Shown: positions 46,255-55,515, counted from the first letter of the stretch. The stretch: DNA of 64,000 nt from CAVVIH01 sp963748295 (GCA_963748295.1 CAVVIH010000007.1:102868-166867), one strand, 5' to 3'. Notes: a model not told the origin generated them from the sequence alone. Translations and numbers: made by a program.

Positions 46255-48705
46255 TTAACTGAGCCGAGCGGAAACTTGGAGACGATGCCTCCCTCCAAGT
46301 CCAGCCACAGCGGCGTCGTCGATGGGAGGCGCCGTCTTTCGTTGCGCCTTGTTTCTGTACATCCGGCGATCCGCTCTGGCCAGCAGCCGCTCGTATGTCA
46401 GGCCATCCGCCGGAAACGTGCTGGCGCCGGCGCTCGCGCGGAGCGGGATGCGTTGGCCACCGCCTGCGTCGATGGTGATCGCTGCCAGTGCTTCCTGGAG
46501 GCTGCGACGGCGCTCTTCGGCTTCGTCGTGCCCAACCGAAGCCAGCAGCACGATGAACTCGTCGCCGCCGTACCGGATACACGTGTCGTAGGGCCGCGTC
46601 GTCTGCCGCAGCGTGCGAGCAACCTCTTGAAGCGCATGGTCTCCGACCAGGTGACCGTGTTCGTCGTTGATCGTCTTGAAGTCATCCAGATCGAGCAGCA
46701 CGAGCGAGAACTCGGAGTTCGTGCGTCGAGCCCTGGCGACTTCCCGCGCCAGCTGAAACTGCAGCGCACGCGGGTTCGCCAGGCCTGTCAGGCTGTCTTT
46801 GAACGCGTGCTCCTGCGCCTGCTCGAAAATCAGCGCATTGTGCACGACAGCGGCTGCCTGCTTCGAGATCTCGTCGAGCACGCGGCGGTGGTCTTCTGTA
46901 TACGACTCGGGTTCGGTGTGGAAGACACCGATCGTGCCGATCACCCGATCTCCTGCGTTCAGGGGACACACCAGCGCGGATTGGAGCCGAATCTCCGGGT
47001 ACGCCATTCCCGCAGCGTTGAACTCCGCGCGTGGGGCGCCATTGACGAGCGGCCGCCCGTGGCGCGCGACCCATCCGCTGAGGCCCATGCCCTCTCGGAT
47101 ACTGGAGTTCTCGAAGGATTCAGCGTACTGTCCGATCGCGAAGCGACAGTGGAGATGATCCGCTTCGTTTCGGACGAACAGCGTGCACGAGGAAAACGGC
47201 ACGAGTGCGCTCAGCTTCGAGCTGACGAGCGTCATCGTTTCGGCGAGGCTCATGCTCCGCCCCATCGCCTGGGCGATTTCGTACAGCGTGTAGCTCTCCT
47301 TGTTGGCGGAGGCAATTTCCGCAAATGCGTCGGTGCTCACCAGCGGCGGCACCACGACGTTGTGCTCACCGTTGGCGCCGGCGTCCGCGGCACGGGTTTT
47401 CCGGGCCGAATCGTTGTTCGAGGGAGGTGTCAGAAGCGGAAGCAACTCGCTGAACTGCGTGACAATCGTCGGGTCGAACGCCTTGCCCGCCTGCTCACGC
47501 ACGAACTCGAGGGCCGCGTACGGTGACATCGCTCGTCGGTACGGCCGTTCCGATGTCAGCGCATCGAAGCAGTCGACAACCGCGAGAATTCGCGCGCCGA
47601 CCGGTATCTTGTCGCTGCGCAGACCCGATGGATATCCGGTGCCATCCCATCGCTCGTGATGGCTGCGGATCAGGGGAGCGACGGGAACGGGAAATGGCAC
47701 GGCGCTGACGATCTCCGCACCGACCTGCGCGTGAATCTGCATCTTCATTCGCTCGTCCGGTGTGAGCGGGCCAGGCTTCGACAGGATGTGTTCCGGAACG
47801 GCCAGCTTGCCGATGTCGTGGAGCAGCGCGGCGACTTCCACGGCCTGCGTATCCGCTTCCGGCAGTTCGAGGTGCCGCGCCAGCGCCGTCGCGTAGTACT
47901 GGACGCGTTCTACGTGCGAGCTGCCGCCGTTGTCTTTGGCCTGAATCGCGCGTGCAAGCACTTCCATGCTTTCGCGGTGCAGCTGAGTCCATTCCGCCAC
48001 CCGCCGCTGTTCATCGGCGATTCGAGCGAGGTAGATGCGGTACGTGCGGTAGGTCAGACAGAGCGGCACGAACGCCAGGGCGGTTTGCCACTGTCCCACC
48101 TGCTGGGATACTTCGACCGCAATCCCTGCGGCCACGCCGCCGACGACATAACTCGTGATGCTCCAGAGAAAATTGTCGTGCCACACGCCGAAGATTGGAC
48201 GGCGCTTGACGAGCGCGACCGCAGTCGCAACCGTCACGGAATTGACGAGAAAATAGGTCATCGCCGCGGCCATGAGCGGTTGCAACGATGCTTGTGGAAT
48301 GTCGCCCCGCGTGCCGCCCAGCGATGTATACGTCGCGCCCGCGGCCGCAACGCTGAGCGCCACGCTGGCCATGCTGAAGAACGTCTTGTAAGCGGGGTTT
48401 CGCTCGTTCATCCGGAACGTGCACTGGGACCAGCTGCTGGCCATCGTAATGAGGATGGTCGGCGCCGGTCCGAGCAGTATCAACGCGGTGAAGTTGACCG
48501 CGTACGACAGCGAGATGCAGGACGTGCCGACACCAATCGGCATGTCGACTTTGAGCGCCGAACTGAGCACCGACAGCACCAGCAGCGCGGCAAAGAGGAC
48601 GGGACGAGGAAACTGCACCGACGGCAACGAAGTTGCGACGACGGCAGCCCCTGTCGCAATGACGAGGCTCACATAGAGCCGCGCGATGACTGGAAGGCGC
48701 ATCAC
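46255..48705 (-). CDS. HD-GYP / GAF / GGDEF bifunctional c-di-GMP protein with membrane domain
   Basis: 816 residues. A seven-helix membrane domain (about 1-230) precedes an HD-GYP phosphodiesterase with HDIGK at 296-300 and HHERWDGTGYPSGL at about 349-362, then a GAF domain (about 430-630) and a GGDEF cyclase with YGGDEFIVLL, preceded by an RPYD I-site exactly five residues before the GGDEF. All catalytic residues look intact, so the protein could both make and break c-di-GMP. GTG 48705 or ATG 48702 is the start, behind GGAGGTG. It begins 21 bases after the S8 protease stop. Confidence 0.92.
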   Translation of the reverse strand: MMRLPVIARLYVSLVIATGAAVVATSLPSVQFPRPVLFAALLVLSVLSSALKVDMPIGVGTSCISLSYAVNFTALILLGPAPTILITMASSWSQCTFRMNERNPAYKTFFSMASVALSVAAAGATYTSLGGTRGDIPQASLQPLMAAAMTYFLVNSVTVATAVALVKRRPIFGVWHDNFLWSITSYVVGGVAAGIAVEVSQQVGQWQTALAFVPLCLTYRTYRIYLARIADEQRRVAEWTQLHRESMEVLARAIQAKDNGGSSHVERVQYYATALARHLELPEADTQAVEVAALLHDIGKLAVPEHILSKPGPLTPDERMKMQIHAQVGAEIVSAVPFPVPVAPLIRSHHERWDGTGYPSGLRSDKIPVGARILAVVDCFDALTSERPYRRAMSPYAALEFVREQAGKAFDPTIVTQFSELLPLLTPPSNNDSARKTRAADAGANGEHNVVVPPLVSTDAFAEIASANKESYTLYEIAQAMGRSMSLAETMTLVSSKLSALVPFSSCTLFVRNEADHLHCRFAIGQYAESFENSSIREGMGLSGWVARHGRPLVNGAPRAEFNAAGMAYPEIRLQSALVCPLNAGDRVIGTIGVFHTEPESYTEDHRRVLDEISKQAAAVVHNALIFEQAQEHAFKDSLTGLANPRALQFQLAREVARARRTNSEFSLVLLDLDDFKTINDEHGHLVGDHALQEVARTLRQTTRPYDTCIRYGGDEFIVLLASVGHDEAEERRRSLQEALAAITIDAGGGQRIPLRASAGASTFPADGLTYERLLARADRRMYRNKAQRKTAPPIDDAAVAGLGGRHRLQVSARLS

Positions 48706-48726
48706 GGGAACACCTCCACTATCGAC

Positions 48727-50562
48727 TCACCAGAAAACGGAAACCCATGGATCAAAACCGAGCGACGTCAGGATTGAGCCGCTCCAGATCGCAGCGGCGT
48801 CCAGGCTTGCCCACACCGTGAGCGCGGGGTCCTCTGCAGCCATCCCCCACACCACGGTGGTGCCCTCCAATACCCCAATAAGACTGTTGCCCCAGACGAT
48901 GTCATTGCCCCAGACGATATCGCTGCCCCAGACGATGTCGTTGCCCCAGACGATGTCGCTGCCCCAGACAATGTCGTTCCCCCAGACGATGTCCGCGGCC
49001 CACGCCCGTTCCTTGATATAAACGACGGGACCCGTCCCCGCAGTGTTACCCCAGACGATGTCCTCGGCCCAGGAGATGACCTCGCCGTCGATCGTGGTAG
49101 ACGGATTGACCGCCGTCGTGAGCCACCACGACGAGTCCGGCACCGAGGTGTCGAGATGGGTGGCAAGATCGATTGCGCCGGCGGGATTCACGACACCCGC
49201 GCCCTGCGTGAGGTCGTCGTACTCGCGAGCGAGATCGTCCAGCATGCGGAACGACGTGAACTGAAGGATCGCCTTGACAGCGTTCGGTGTCAGAGAAGGT
49301 CCGCCGGGAAACGCGATCTGCTGAGCCTCGAGGACCAGGGCAGCGGTCCCGGAAACCACGGCGGTGGCCATGCTCGTGCCGCTCAACCGCAGGTAAGCGT
49401 CGCCAACTCGCAGCGCCGGATTGTTCAAAAACAGCGTGCTCGCTGGCGCAGCCGTCGACACGAGCGCGTGGCCAGGGGCAACGATATCCGGCTTCGCGAA
49501 TCCATCGTACCAACTCGGACCGCGCGAGCTGTAAGCGGCAATCCGGTCGTCGCTTCTTATCGTGGTATCGAACGTCTTGACGGCGCCGACGGCAATTGCC
49601 GACGGCGCGTTCGCAGGAGACAGGATGCCGGCATACCCGGGCGTGTCCGATCCCGGCGCCGTCCCATGATTGCCCGCGGAAACGACGACGACCATGCCGG
49701 CACGGGCGGCTGCTTCGACGGCTTGAACGAGCGGGTCGGTTTCCGCCGGTTCGTAGATTGGATGTCCGAGCGACAAGTTGATGATGTCGATGCCGAGTCG
49801 GGCTTTGTTCTCGATGGCGAACGAGATCGCGCTGATGACGTCGCTCGTGTTGCCCGCACCGTTGTGATCGAGAACCTTCAAGGCAAAGAGCCTGGCCTTG
49901 GGTGCGACGCCTCGATAACGCTTCTGTGACAAATCACCATTGCCGGCAATCAATCCCGCGACATGCGTGCCGTGCCCATACGCGTCGCTCGGCGTGTCCG
50001 CTCGTCCGCCTTCCGTAAAGTCATAGAAGCCGCGAATGCGATCCCCAAAGTCCGGCACGGCTGCCACGCCGGAATCGATGATCGCGATGCCGACGTGGCT
50101 GCCCAGTTGCGTCGAGCTGCCCGTGCCGGTCGGCCCGGGCAGACCCAAGGTCGCGCGCAGTGTGTAAGGACTCGACGCGGTGTAAGTGCTCGCCGCGGTC
50201 TGCTCAGCCGTCACGACAGCATCCAGTGAGATCGACGCGACGAACGGGAGCCGCGACAGGCCTGCGAGTGCGGCGACCGGAACGTTTGCTTCGAGACCGT
50301 TGATGACCGGGTGAACCCTTTTGACCGCATGCCCGCGCATATGAAGCGCAGCGGTCGCTGCCGGCAGACCGTCCGGAGTGGCTCGAATGATCACCTGCCG
50401 GAAGCCGGACTCCCCGTTCTGGACAGATCTGGAAAGTGCGACGTCGAGCTTTGGAAGGCTGACGCGGTCGATAGGCTGAGCGCTGGCAGAGCCGACTGCG
50501 AGAGCGACGGTGGCCGTGACGAGAACGAGCGTACCGATGGACCGAGGGGCCTTGAGGAGCAT
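48727..50562 (-). CDS. S8-family (subtilisin) serine protease with DIVWGN repeat tail
   Basis: 611 residues from ATG 50562 (the frame also allows a TTG at 50583). Signal peptide LVLVTATVALAVGSASAQ, inhibitor-like propeptide (about 30-110), then the subtilisin core: IAIIDSGV (Asp), YGHGTHVAGL (His), VVSAGNHG (oxyanion Asn) and LSGTSMATAVVSG (Ser). The C-terminal 110 residues contain AEDIVWGN, then six tandem DIVWG(N/S) units and TTVVWGM, ending PWVSVFW. Secreted protease whose repeat tail may anchor or assemble it (inference). The c-di-GMP gene follows directly. Confidence 0.92.
   Translation of the reverse strand: MLLKAPRSIGTLVLVTATVALAVGSASAQPIDRVSLPKLDVALSRSVQNGESGFRQVIIRATPDGLPAATAALHMRGHAVKRVHPVINGLEANVPVAALAGLSRLPFVASISLDAVVTAEQTAASTYTASSPYTLRATLGLPGPTGTGSSTQLGSHVGIAIIDSGVAAVPDFGDRIRGFYDFTEGGRADTPSDAYGHGTHVAGLIAGNGDLSQKRYRGVAPKARLFALKVLDHNGAGNTSDVISAISFAIENKARLGIDIINLSLGHPIYEPAETDPLVQAVEAAARAGMVVVVSAGNHGTAPGSDTPGYAGILSPANAPSAIAVGAVKTFDTTIRSDDRIAAYSSRGPSWYDGFAKPDIVAPGHALVSTAAPASTLFLNNPALRVGDAYLRLSGTSMATAVVSGTAALVLEAQQIAFPGGPSLTPNAVKAILQFTSFRMLDDLAREYDDLTQGAGVVNPAGAIDLATHLDTSVPDSSWWLTTAVNPSTTIDGEVISWAEDIVWGNTAGTGPVVYIKERAWAADIVWGNDIVWGSDIVWGNDIVWGSDIVWGNDIVWGNSLIGVLEGTTVVWGMAAEDPALTVWASLDAAAIWSGSILTSLGFDPWVSVFW
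48886..48993 (-). repeat. six tandem 18 bp units encoding DIVWG(N/S)
   Basis: Six copies of an 18-base unit in frame within the S8 protease, alternating N and S at the last codon, with a further degenerate copy about 60 bases away. DNA identity between units is very high, pointing to recent duplication or slippage. It is a coding repeat, not a CRISPR array. Confidence 0.9.
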
Positions 50563-50730
50563 GCGGCCGGCTAGGCAACTCAAGGGCCACGGCGCTTTAT
50601 AGAAGAGGTGTGACGTCTAACACAGTTGTAATTCACATACTTAAATTGTTCGGTTAGCGGTGTGCACTAGCCGCGCACAGCGGCTTCGATGTTCGGTTCT
50701 GTGACCGAATTTACAATTCTGCTGTTGAGG

Positions 50731-51279
50731 TCATTTGCCGACCTCCGTCACGGGCGCCTCGAACGTCAGGTCGATCCCGACCTTCTTCGAACCGAGATCG
50801 ACGACGGCGTCCTTGGTACGGAGCCTGCCCGCCAGGCGGGGCGGGCCGGACTTCAGTTCCAGGACGAGGTAATCGTCGAGGATCGAGAAGTTGTCGTCTC
50901 GCGTGCCGATCATGACGTCGTTCAGGACCAGCCGCCCCTTGGGATCGAACGTGAATTGAAATCCGGAAAACGCCTTGTCATCGACGTGCATCGTCACCCA
51001 GGCGCCAGTGATCATTCCGGCGACGTAGCGCTCGCCCGGCCCGATGCGCGTGTATTCCTGGAACAGCTTCGGATCCATCGGCTTGTCCGACACGAGCACG
51101 CTGATTAGGCGCCCCGGAGACGGCGTGTCATATGTCACCGCCGTGATGTGCTGAACGGGCACCTTTTTGCCGTTCACGATCAGCGTTCCGGAGACCTTGC
51201 CTGACTGGGCCTGAGTTCCGACGGGCACAGTCAGGGCCAGCAGTGCGACAGGTAGAACCCGAACCAGGCGTTTCATCAT
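50731..51279 (-). CDS. secreted hypothetical protein
   Basis: 182 residues from ATG 51279 (behind GAGGAGGGAG). Signal peptide KRLVRVLPVALLALTVPVGTQAQ; the rest is beta-rich: KVSGTLIVNGKKVPVQHITAVTYDT, LISVLVSDKPMD, GAWVTMHVDDKAFSGFQFTF, DDYLVLELKSGPPRLAGRL. Unrecognised. It lies 19 bases downstream of the acetamidase gene on the same strand, so it is probably cotranscribed. The 168 bp from here to the S8 start hold an AT-rich stretch with a TTCGGT-N6-ACCGAA dyad (50692-50709), probably a terminator and the S8 promoter. Confidence 0.65.
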   Translation of the reverse strand: MMKRLVRVLPVALLALTVPVGTQAQSGKVSGTLIVNGKKVPVQHITAVTYDTPSPGRLISVLVSDKPMDPKLFQEYTRIGPGERYVAGMITGAWVTMHVDDKAFSGFQFTFDPKGRLVLNDVMIGTRDDNFSILDDYLVLELKSGPPRLAGRLRTKDAVVDLGSKKVGIDLTFEAPVTEVGK

Positions 51280-51298
51280 TGCGCTCCCTCCTCGTACG

Positions 51299-52336
51299 TC
51301 ACTTGAAGATCGCTTTGGGCATCCTGACGTGCACGCCATACACGGGCTTGTCCACCAGCTGCGTGATCGCGACATGGCCGGCGATGCTCACCAGCTGATA
51401 CGCCTCGTGCTTCGACAGCCCCCTGGTGCTGCTCAGGAAATCCACCATCTCCTGGATGGCGACTGTCGTCGCGACCTTGAGATCCTCGTCGGTGCCCATG
51501 CTGATGTAGTCGGCGGCGGTCTCCGCGCGTGGCCAGGTGAGCTTCATGTCCTTGCGGACCGTGAGCTGGATGCGTCCGCGCAGCGACGTCTCGATCGCGG
51601 TCTGACTGACTTCCCCGTCGCCCTGCGCTGCATGGCCGTCGCCGATCTCGAACAGCGCGCCACGAACGAAGACCGGGATGAACAGCGTGCTGCCCGCGAC
51701 CAGCTCGCGGTTGTCCAGGTTGCCCGCGTGCCGGCCCGGCGGATTGCTGCTCACGCGCCCGAGCTCGGGCGCCGGCGCAACGCCCATGCTGCCGAAGAAC
51801 GGCGCCAGCGGCACGACGATCCCGGGCTTGAATTCCGCCGTCATGCGCTTCCGATCGAGCTGAAAGATCCGGGCAGGCACACCGCGCTCGCAGTTGGATG
51901 GAATGAAGCCGCTGCAGCCGTTGTAGCCATAGTCGATCGGCAGATCGATCGACAGCACCTTCACTTCGAGCACGTCACCCGGCTCCGCGCCCTCGACGTA
52001 GACCGGTCCTGTCAGGATATGGCCGCCCGGCCCGCGCCGGTCCCCTGTGACCTCCCTCACGATCGCCTTCAGGGATTCCTGGATCCGCTCGGGCGCCACG
52101 CCGGCGCGCTGCAGTCCGTTCGGCGTGTTCGTCAGGAGCGTATCCACGTCAACGATGTCGCCCGAAGCGATCGTCAGCACGGGCGTGGCTTCCGACCAGT
52201 AGTAGCCGTACGCCACGGTTTCGGGCCTCGCCTCGAGCCGATGAGTCCGCGGTTTTTGCGCCGACGGGATCGCGCACGGCGCGAGAGAGAAGACGAAGGC
52301 GAGAACGACGACGGGGGCCGAGGACGTTCGCAGCAT
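51299..52336 (-). CDS. acetamidase/formamidase-family protein, secreted
   Basis: 345 residues from ATG 52336; the longer frame upstream is chance. A signal peptide (VVVLAFVFSLAPCAIPSAQ) precedes the FmdA/AmdA fold: TIASGDIVDVDTL, GPVYVEGAEPGDVLEVKVLSI, FGSMGVAPAP, PGRHAGNLDNRELVAGSTLFIPVFV and IGDGHAAQGDGEVSQTAIET with metal-binding His/Asp. The family hydrolyses small amides; an exported copy suggests periplasmic action on an unknown amide. It is divergent from the PEP-CTERM gene. Confidence 0.88.
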   Translation of the reverse strand: MLRTSSAPVVVLAFVFSLAPCAIPSAQKPRTHRLEARPETVAYGYYWSEATPVLTIASGDIVDVDTLLTNTPNGLQRAGVAPERIQESLKAIVREVTGDRRGPGGHILTGPVYVEGAEPGDVLEVKVLSIDLPIDYGYNGCSGFIPSNCERGVPARIFQLDRKRMTAEFKPGIVVPLAPFFGSMGVAPAPELGRVSSNPPGRHAGNLDNRELVAGSTLFIPVFVRGALFEIGDGHAAQGDGEVSQTAIETSLRGRIQLTVRKDMKLTWPRAETAADYISMGTDEDLKVATTVAIQEMVDFLSSTRGLSKHEAYQLVSIAGHVAITQLVDKPVYGVHVRMPKAIFK

Positions 52337-52414
52337 GAGACATGCTATGCGAAGTCCGCAGGCAATACGCTGAGGTCCTGCTTCTTGCTTGTGCGTCGCG
52401 CAGAAGGAGATCGC

Positions 52415-53066
52415 ATGACACTCATCCGTCGCCTGATGCTGCATGCTGCCGCCATCGCCGCCATCTGCTCGCTCCCGGCGCGCGCCCAGGCTGAGCCGAT
52501 AACCGTGACCGGCGGGTTTCTGACCTCGGCCGGCTTCGACCAGTCCGGACGGTTCGACTTCTTCGGTGCGGGCTTCAGGATTATCGGAGTCACGGAGCAG
52601 GGCTTCGTCCGGCCGACGGCGTGCTCTCCGTGCACGGCCGGGGAGACGATATCGTTGTCGTCCAGCTTCGTCACCGGCCTGCAACTGTCGGCGCCCATCA
52701 TCATCGACGGTGCGACGTCGACCAGGTTCGCCGACGCCGCCTGGTTTTTCAGCGATTCCTCCTTCACCGTCCCGTCCGAGCCGCATGATTTCACCATGCA
52801 GAGTTCCTTCACGTTTACGGGACTCCTGATAGGGCTGGACGAGAGTGAAGACAGTGTCTTTCGACGCGAGCTGATTGGGCAGGGACGGCTGACGGCGAAC
52901 TTCACCTTCAACCCGCGGCGTCGGCGGTGCCGCATTCGACTTCGCGGACATCCGGTACGATTTCACGGGACAGGAGCCGGTCCCAGAGCCGACGACGTTG
53001 CTGCTGGTCGGCAGCGGTCTGGCCGGGCTCGCGGCGCGGAAGTGGCGTGCGCGGCCGTTGCCCTAG
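52415..53066 (+). CDS. PEP-CTERM sorting-domain secreted protein (frame break near 52917)
   Basis: ATG 52415 sits behind AGAAGGAGA. Signal peptide LHAAAIAAICSLPARAQA; the body is beta-rich. One extra C near 52917 ends the frame; in the next frame it continues GVGGAAFDFADIRYDFTG and finishes PVPEPTTLLLVGSGLAGLAARKWRARPLP, a complete PEP-CTERM sorting signal (PEP motif, hydrophobic helix, basic end). Corrected length about 216 residues. Exosortase-processed surface protein; the exosortase gene is not in this window. Confidence 0.85.
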
Positions 53067-53078
53067 GCTCGTGGACGA

Positions 53079-53987
53079 CTAGGCGGACGGGAACGTGTAA
53101 GCCGCAACGATCACCGTGATGTTGTCGCGCCCTCCACCATCGAGCGCCCGCTGTACGAGCTGCGCGCAGGCCTCGCTCGATGACTGAGTCGCCAGCAGCG
53201 TTTTCGCGATGGTGTCGTCGTCGACGCAGTCGGTGAGCCCGTCGCTGCAGAGCAGCAGCCGATCGCCGTCTTCGAGGCCTGCGACGTCGACGTCGACCTG
53301 AACATCGTCGACCGTGCCGCCCAGCGCGTTGATGAGGATGTGACGGACGTCCGAAGCGGCGACGTCGCGCGCCTGCAGTTGCCCAGTGTCGACGAGAAGC
53401 TGCGCGTAGGTGTGGTCCTTGGTCAGGCGAATGAGGCGACCTGACCGGAACAGGTAAGCGCGTGAGTCACCGACGTGGACGATCAGCAGATCGCGGCCAT
53501 AGCTTCGAGCGGCCGTGAGCGTCGTCCCCATCCCACGCAGCGCGGCTTCCCGCCGGCCAAAGTCCGACAGCTCGGCGCCGACCTGTTGAACGATGCGGCG
53601 GGCGCGCTGTTGAATCTCCGAAGCGTGTTCTTCGTCGATCCTGAAGATCCAGTCGGGCACCTCCAGGCCAAGGCCGATCAGCGTGCGGATGGCCAGGCGG
53701 CTGGCGATCTCGCCGGCGGCGTGGCCGCCCATCCCGTCGGCCACCACCATGACGTAATTGACTTCGTCGGCGCGCGCGGGGATTTCCCCGGCGGGAAGGC
53801 TGCTGAGCATCGTCTCCAGCGCCCGCGACAGCCGGCTGACGAAGAACTGGTCCTCGTTGTTCGTCCGCACGAGTCCGGAGTGTGTGAGCGCACTCACGTC
53901 GATGCGGACGAGCGACGAGAACGCCCGAAATGCGCGCGCCGCGATCCGTTCTTCGTCTTTCGATGGTTTGAGTGTGGGCTCGGTCAC
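53079..53987 (-). CDS. PP2C-family Ser/Thr phosphatase
   Basis: 302 residues. Motifs of PPM phosphatases: SGLVRTNNEDQFF (first metal Asp region), VMVVADGMGGHAAGEIAS, TAARSYGRDLLIVHVGDSRAYLF, LLLCSDGLTDCVDDDTI and GGGRDNITVIVAAY. Counterpart to the Ser/Thr kinases of this window, probably dephosphorylating the same substrates. Full family length; cytoplasmic. Convergent with the PEP-CTERM gene, 12 bases apart. Confidence 0.93.
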   Translation of the reverse strand: MTEPTLKPSKDEERIAARAFRAFSSLVRIDVSALTHSGLVRTNNEDQFFVSRLSRALETMLSSLPAGEIPARADEVNYVMVVADGMGGHAAGEIASRLAIRTLIGLGLEVPDWIFRIDEEHASEIQQRARRIVQQVGAELSDFGRREAALRGMGTTLTAARSYGRDLLIVHVGDSRAYLFRSGRLIRLTKDHTYAQLLVDTGQLQARDVAASDVRHILINALGGTVDDVQVDVDVAGLEDGDRLLLCSDGLTDCVDDDTIAKTLLATQSSSEACAQLVQRALDGGGRDNITVIVAAYTFPSA

Positions 53988-54122
53988 GTCTGCTCCTTGC
54001 CCCGCTTGGTGGTCACATCGTACTCCGCAACGCGCTCGCGCGCCGGAGCGCTCACTTGCAGTCTACTGCCTGTCGAGCTTGGGCAGTCAGTGTGAAGTGT
54101 CTCGCTGATGGGGTTGGCTGTC

Positions 54123-54146
54123 GAGCCCACGGGTAGTCGTGGGCTC
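54123..54146. terminator. 9 bp hairpin GAGCCCACG / CGTGGGCTC
   Basis: Perfect 9 bp stem with a GGTAGT loop in the 350 bp gap between the PP2C start (53987) and the gene at 54338. No T-run follows. Apart from this and an AAGGGGGG ribosome site at the right end I see no gene in the gap. Confidence 0.45.
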
Positions 54147-54337
54147 CTCCATCATTCCGGGCGGCAGCCGACACAGCATTGCGCGTCACACTGCAGGATG
54201 CTCAACGAACCGGGCCATGTCGGCTCTTCCGCGCACGGCACGCCGGCTGCAGCAGAGATCGGATTGGGCCTGCCTGACTGTCACGCGGCGCCGTACACGT
54301 CCGCGATCCACGCTTCCAGGCCCGACAAGGGGGGCAC

Positions 54338-54883
54338 ATGAAACGGCTTGTCGTGGGAATCGTTGCCGCGGGAGTTCTGGTGTCGGTGTCGCGCACCGCC
54401 ATGGCGCAGGCCAAGACCGTCTCGTCAGAGGCGAGAACGGAGACCGCCATCGTCGAGTCGATTGACCCGGCGACCCGTGCGATCACACTCAAGAAGCCGG
54501 ACGACACCGTCGTCACGGTGGTCGCGGGGCCGGAAATCACGCGGTTTGCGGAGATCAAGGTTGGCGACAAGGTCACCGCAAAGTATTACGAGAACTTAGT
54601 TGTTCGAGTGAAGCAGCCAGGCGAGTCCGAAGTGGACAGCAGGGCAAGAGGCACGACGGGTGCCGGACAGGAACTTCCGGGCGGCACCAAAGCCAGGCAG
54701 CGGACTATCGCGGCCACCATCACGAAGATCGACATGGAAACCCCGACGATCAGCTTCACTGGGCCTGGCGGCTGGACTTACACGTCGAAAGTGCAGGACA
54801 AGGAAGCTCTCGCCAAGGTGAAGGTCGGCGACAAGGTCGAACTGGTCTGGACCGAAGCGGTCCTGGTGTCGATCGAGCGCTGA
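54338..54883 (+). CDS. secreted protein of two similar beta domains
   Basis: 181 residues. Signal peptide RLVVGIVAAGVLVSVSRTAMAQ. Two related halves follow: ETAIVESIDPATRAITLKKP...EIKVGDKVTAKYYENLVVRV and ATITKIDMETPTISFTGPGG...KVKVGDKVELVWTEAVLVSI. Both share the plan of strand, ITxID..T..I..., then KVGDKV and a final hydrophobic strand, suggesting internal duplication. No catalytic residues. Unrecognised periplasmic protein. Ends in the hairpin at 54908. Confidence 0.7.
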   Translation: MKRLVVGIVAAGVLVSVSRTAMAQAKTVSSEARTETAIVESIDPATRAITLKKPDDTVVTVVAGPEITRFAEIKVGDKVTAKYYENLVVRVKQPGESEVDSRARGTTGAGQELPGGTKARQRTIAATITKIDMETPTISFTGPGGWTYTSKVQDKEALAKVKVGDKVELVWTEAVLVSIER

Positions 54884-54907
54884 AAGCGTTCGATCCCGTT
54901 CAAGCGT

Positions 54908-54932
54908 GAGGCTCAGGGCCGCCCTGAGCCTC
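54908..54932 (+). terminator. 11 bp GC-rich hairpin terminator
   Basis: GAGGCTCAGGG-CCG-CCCTGAGCCTC starts 24 bases after the stop at 54883. Perfect stem with a 3-base loop, without a clear T-run. Confidence 0.65.
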
Positions 54933-54953
54933 CGCCGCTCAATGTGAGAACGT

Positions 54954-55460
54954 GTGGCACAGCGCCGCCGTGTTCTGGGGGTCGCCACCGCAGCGACCGT
55001 GTCGGTCACGGGCGGGTCCGGCGGCTTCGGCGAGTTCACCGCGACCTGCGCGGGAGGAGTCAACAATGCCGGACTTCAGGCAGGACCGGTGAGTGTCCAC
55101 TACAACGTCACCTACACCTTCACCGGCTTCTTTCAGCCGATCGACATGGGTGTGACCAACGCTGCCAAGGCCGGGAGAGCCATTCCCGTGAAATTCAGTC
55201 TCGGCGGCAATTTCGGCCTCGACATCTTCGCCCCGGGTTACCCGCGGACGGTCCTGACACAATGCATAACCGGGCAGGCGATTGATCAAATCGAGGAGAC
55301 GGTAACCGCTGGCGGCAGCAGTCTGTCGTACGACGCTGTGGCGGACCAATACATCTACGTGTGGAAGACCGACAAGTCGTGGGGAGGAAGCTGCCGTGAG
55401 TTACAGGTGAAGACAGCCGACGGGGCGACTCACAGCGCGCAGTTTACGTTCTCGAAATAG
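54954..55460 (+). CDS. PxKF-domain fragment of a secreted protein (5'-truncated?)
   Basis: 168 residues from GTG 54954 in a frame that begins abruptly. The C-terminal 110 residues are a PxKF domain: YNVTYTFTGFFQPIDMGVTN, AGRAIPVKFSLGGNFGLDIF, TAGGSSLSYDAVADQYIYVWKT. In complete genes this domain sits behind large extracellular modules and a signal peptide; none is present here, and the first residues (TVSVTGGSGGFGEFTATC) look like the middle of a beta module. Probably a remnant of a longer gene cut by recombination. It follows the hairpin at 54908. Confidence 0.6.
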   Translation: MAQRRRVLGVATAATVSVTGGSGGFGEFTATCAGGVNNAGLQAGPVSVHYNVTYTFTGFFQPIDMGVTNAAKAGRAIPVKFSLGGNFGLDIFAPGYPRTVLTQCITGQAIDQIEETVTAGGSSLSYDAVADQYIYVWKTDKSWGGSCRELQVKTADGATHSAQFTFSK

Positions 55461-55515
55461 CGCAAGAAGCCCGCTGAGGGGGGCCTCCAATTGAGGAGTG
55501 ACTGCCCTAGTCTCT

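Noticed and set aside
48886..48993. CRISPR-like short tandem repeat
   Set aside because: Units are 18 bp, directly adjacent without spacers, and in frame within a protease.
52337..52966. N-terminal extension of the acetamidase frame
   Set aside because: Antisense to the PEP-CTERM gene; the signal peptide begins at ATG 52336.
54123..54146. Riboswitch or small RNA in the 350 bp gap
   Set aside because: Only one simple hairpin is visible; no conserved aptamer pattern or promoter was recognised.
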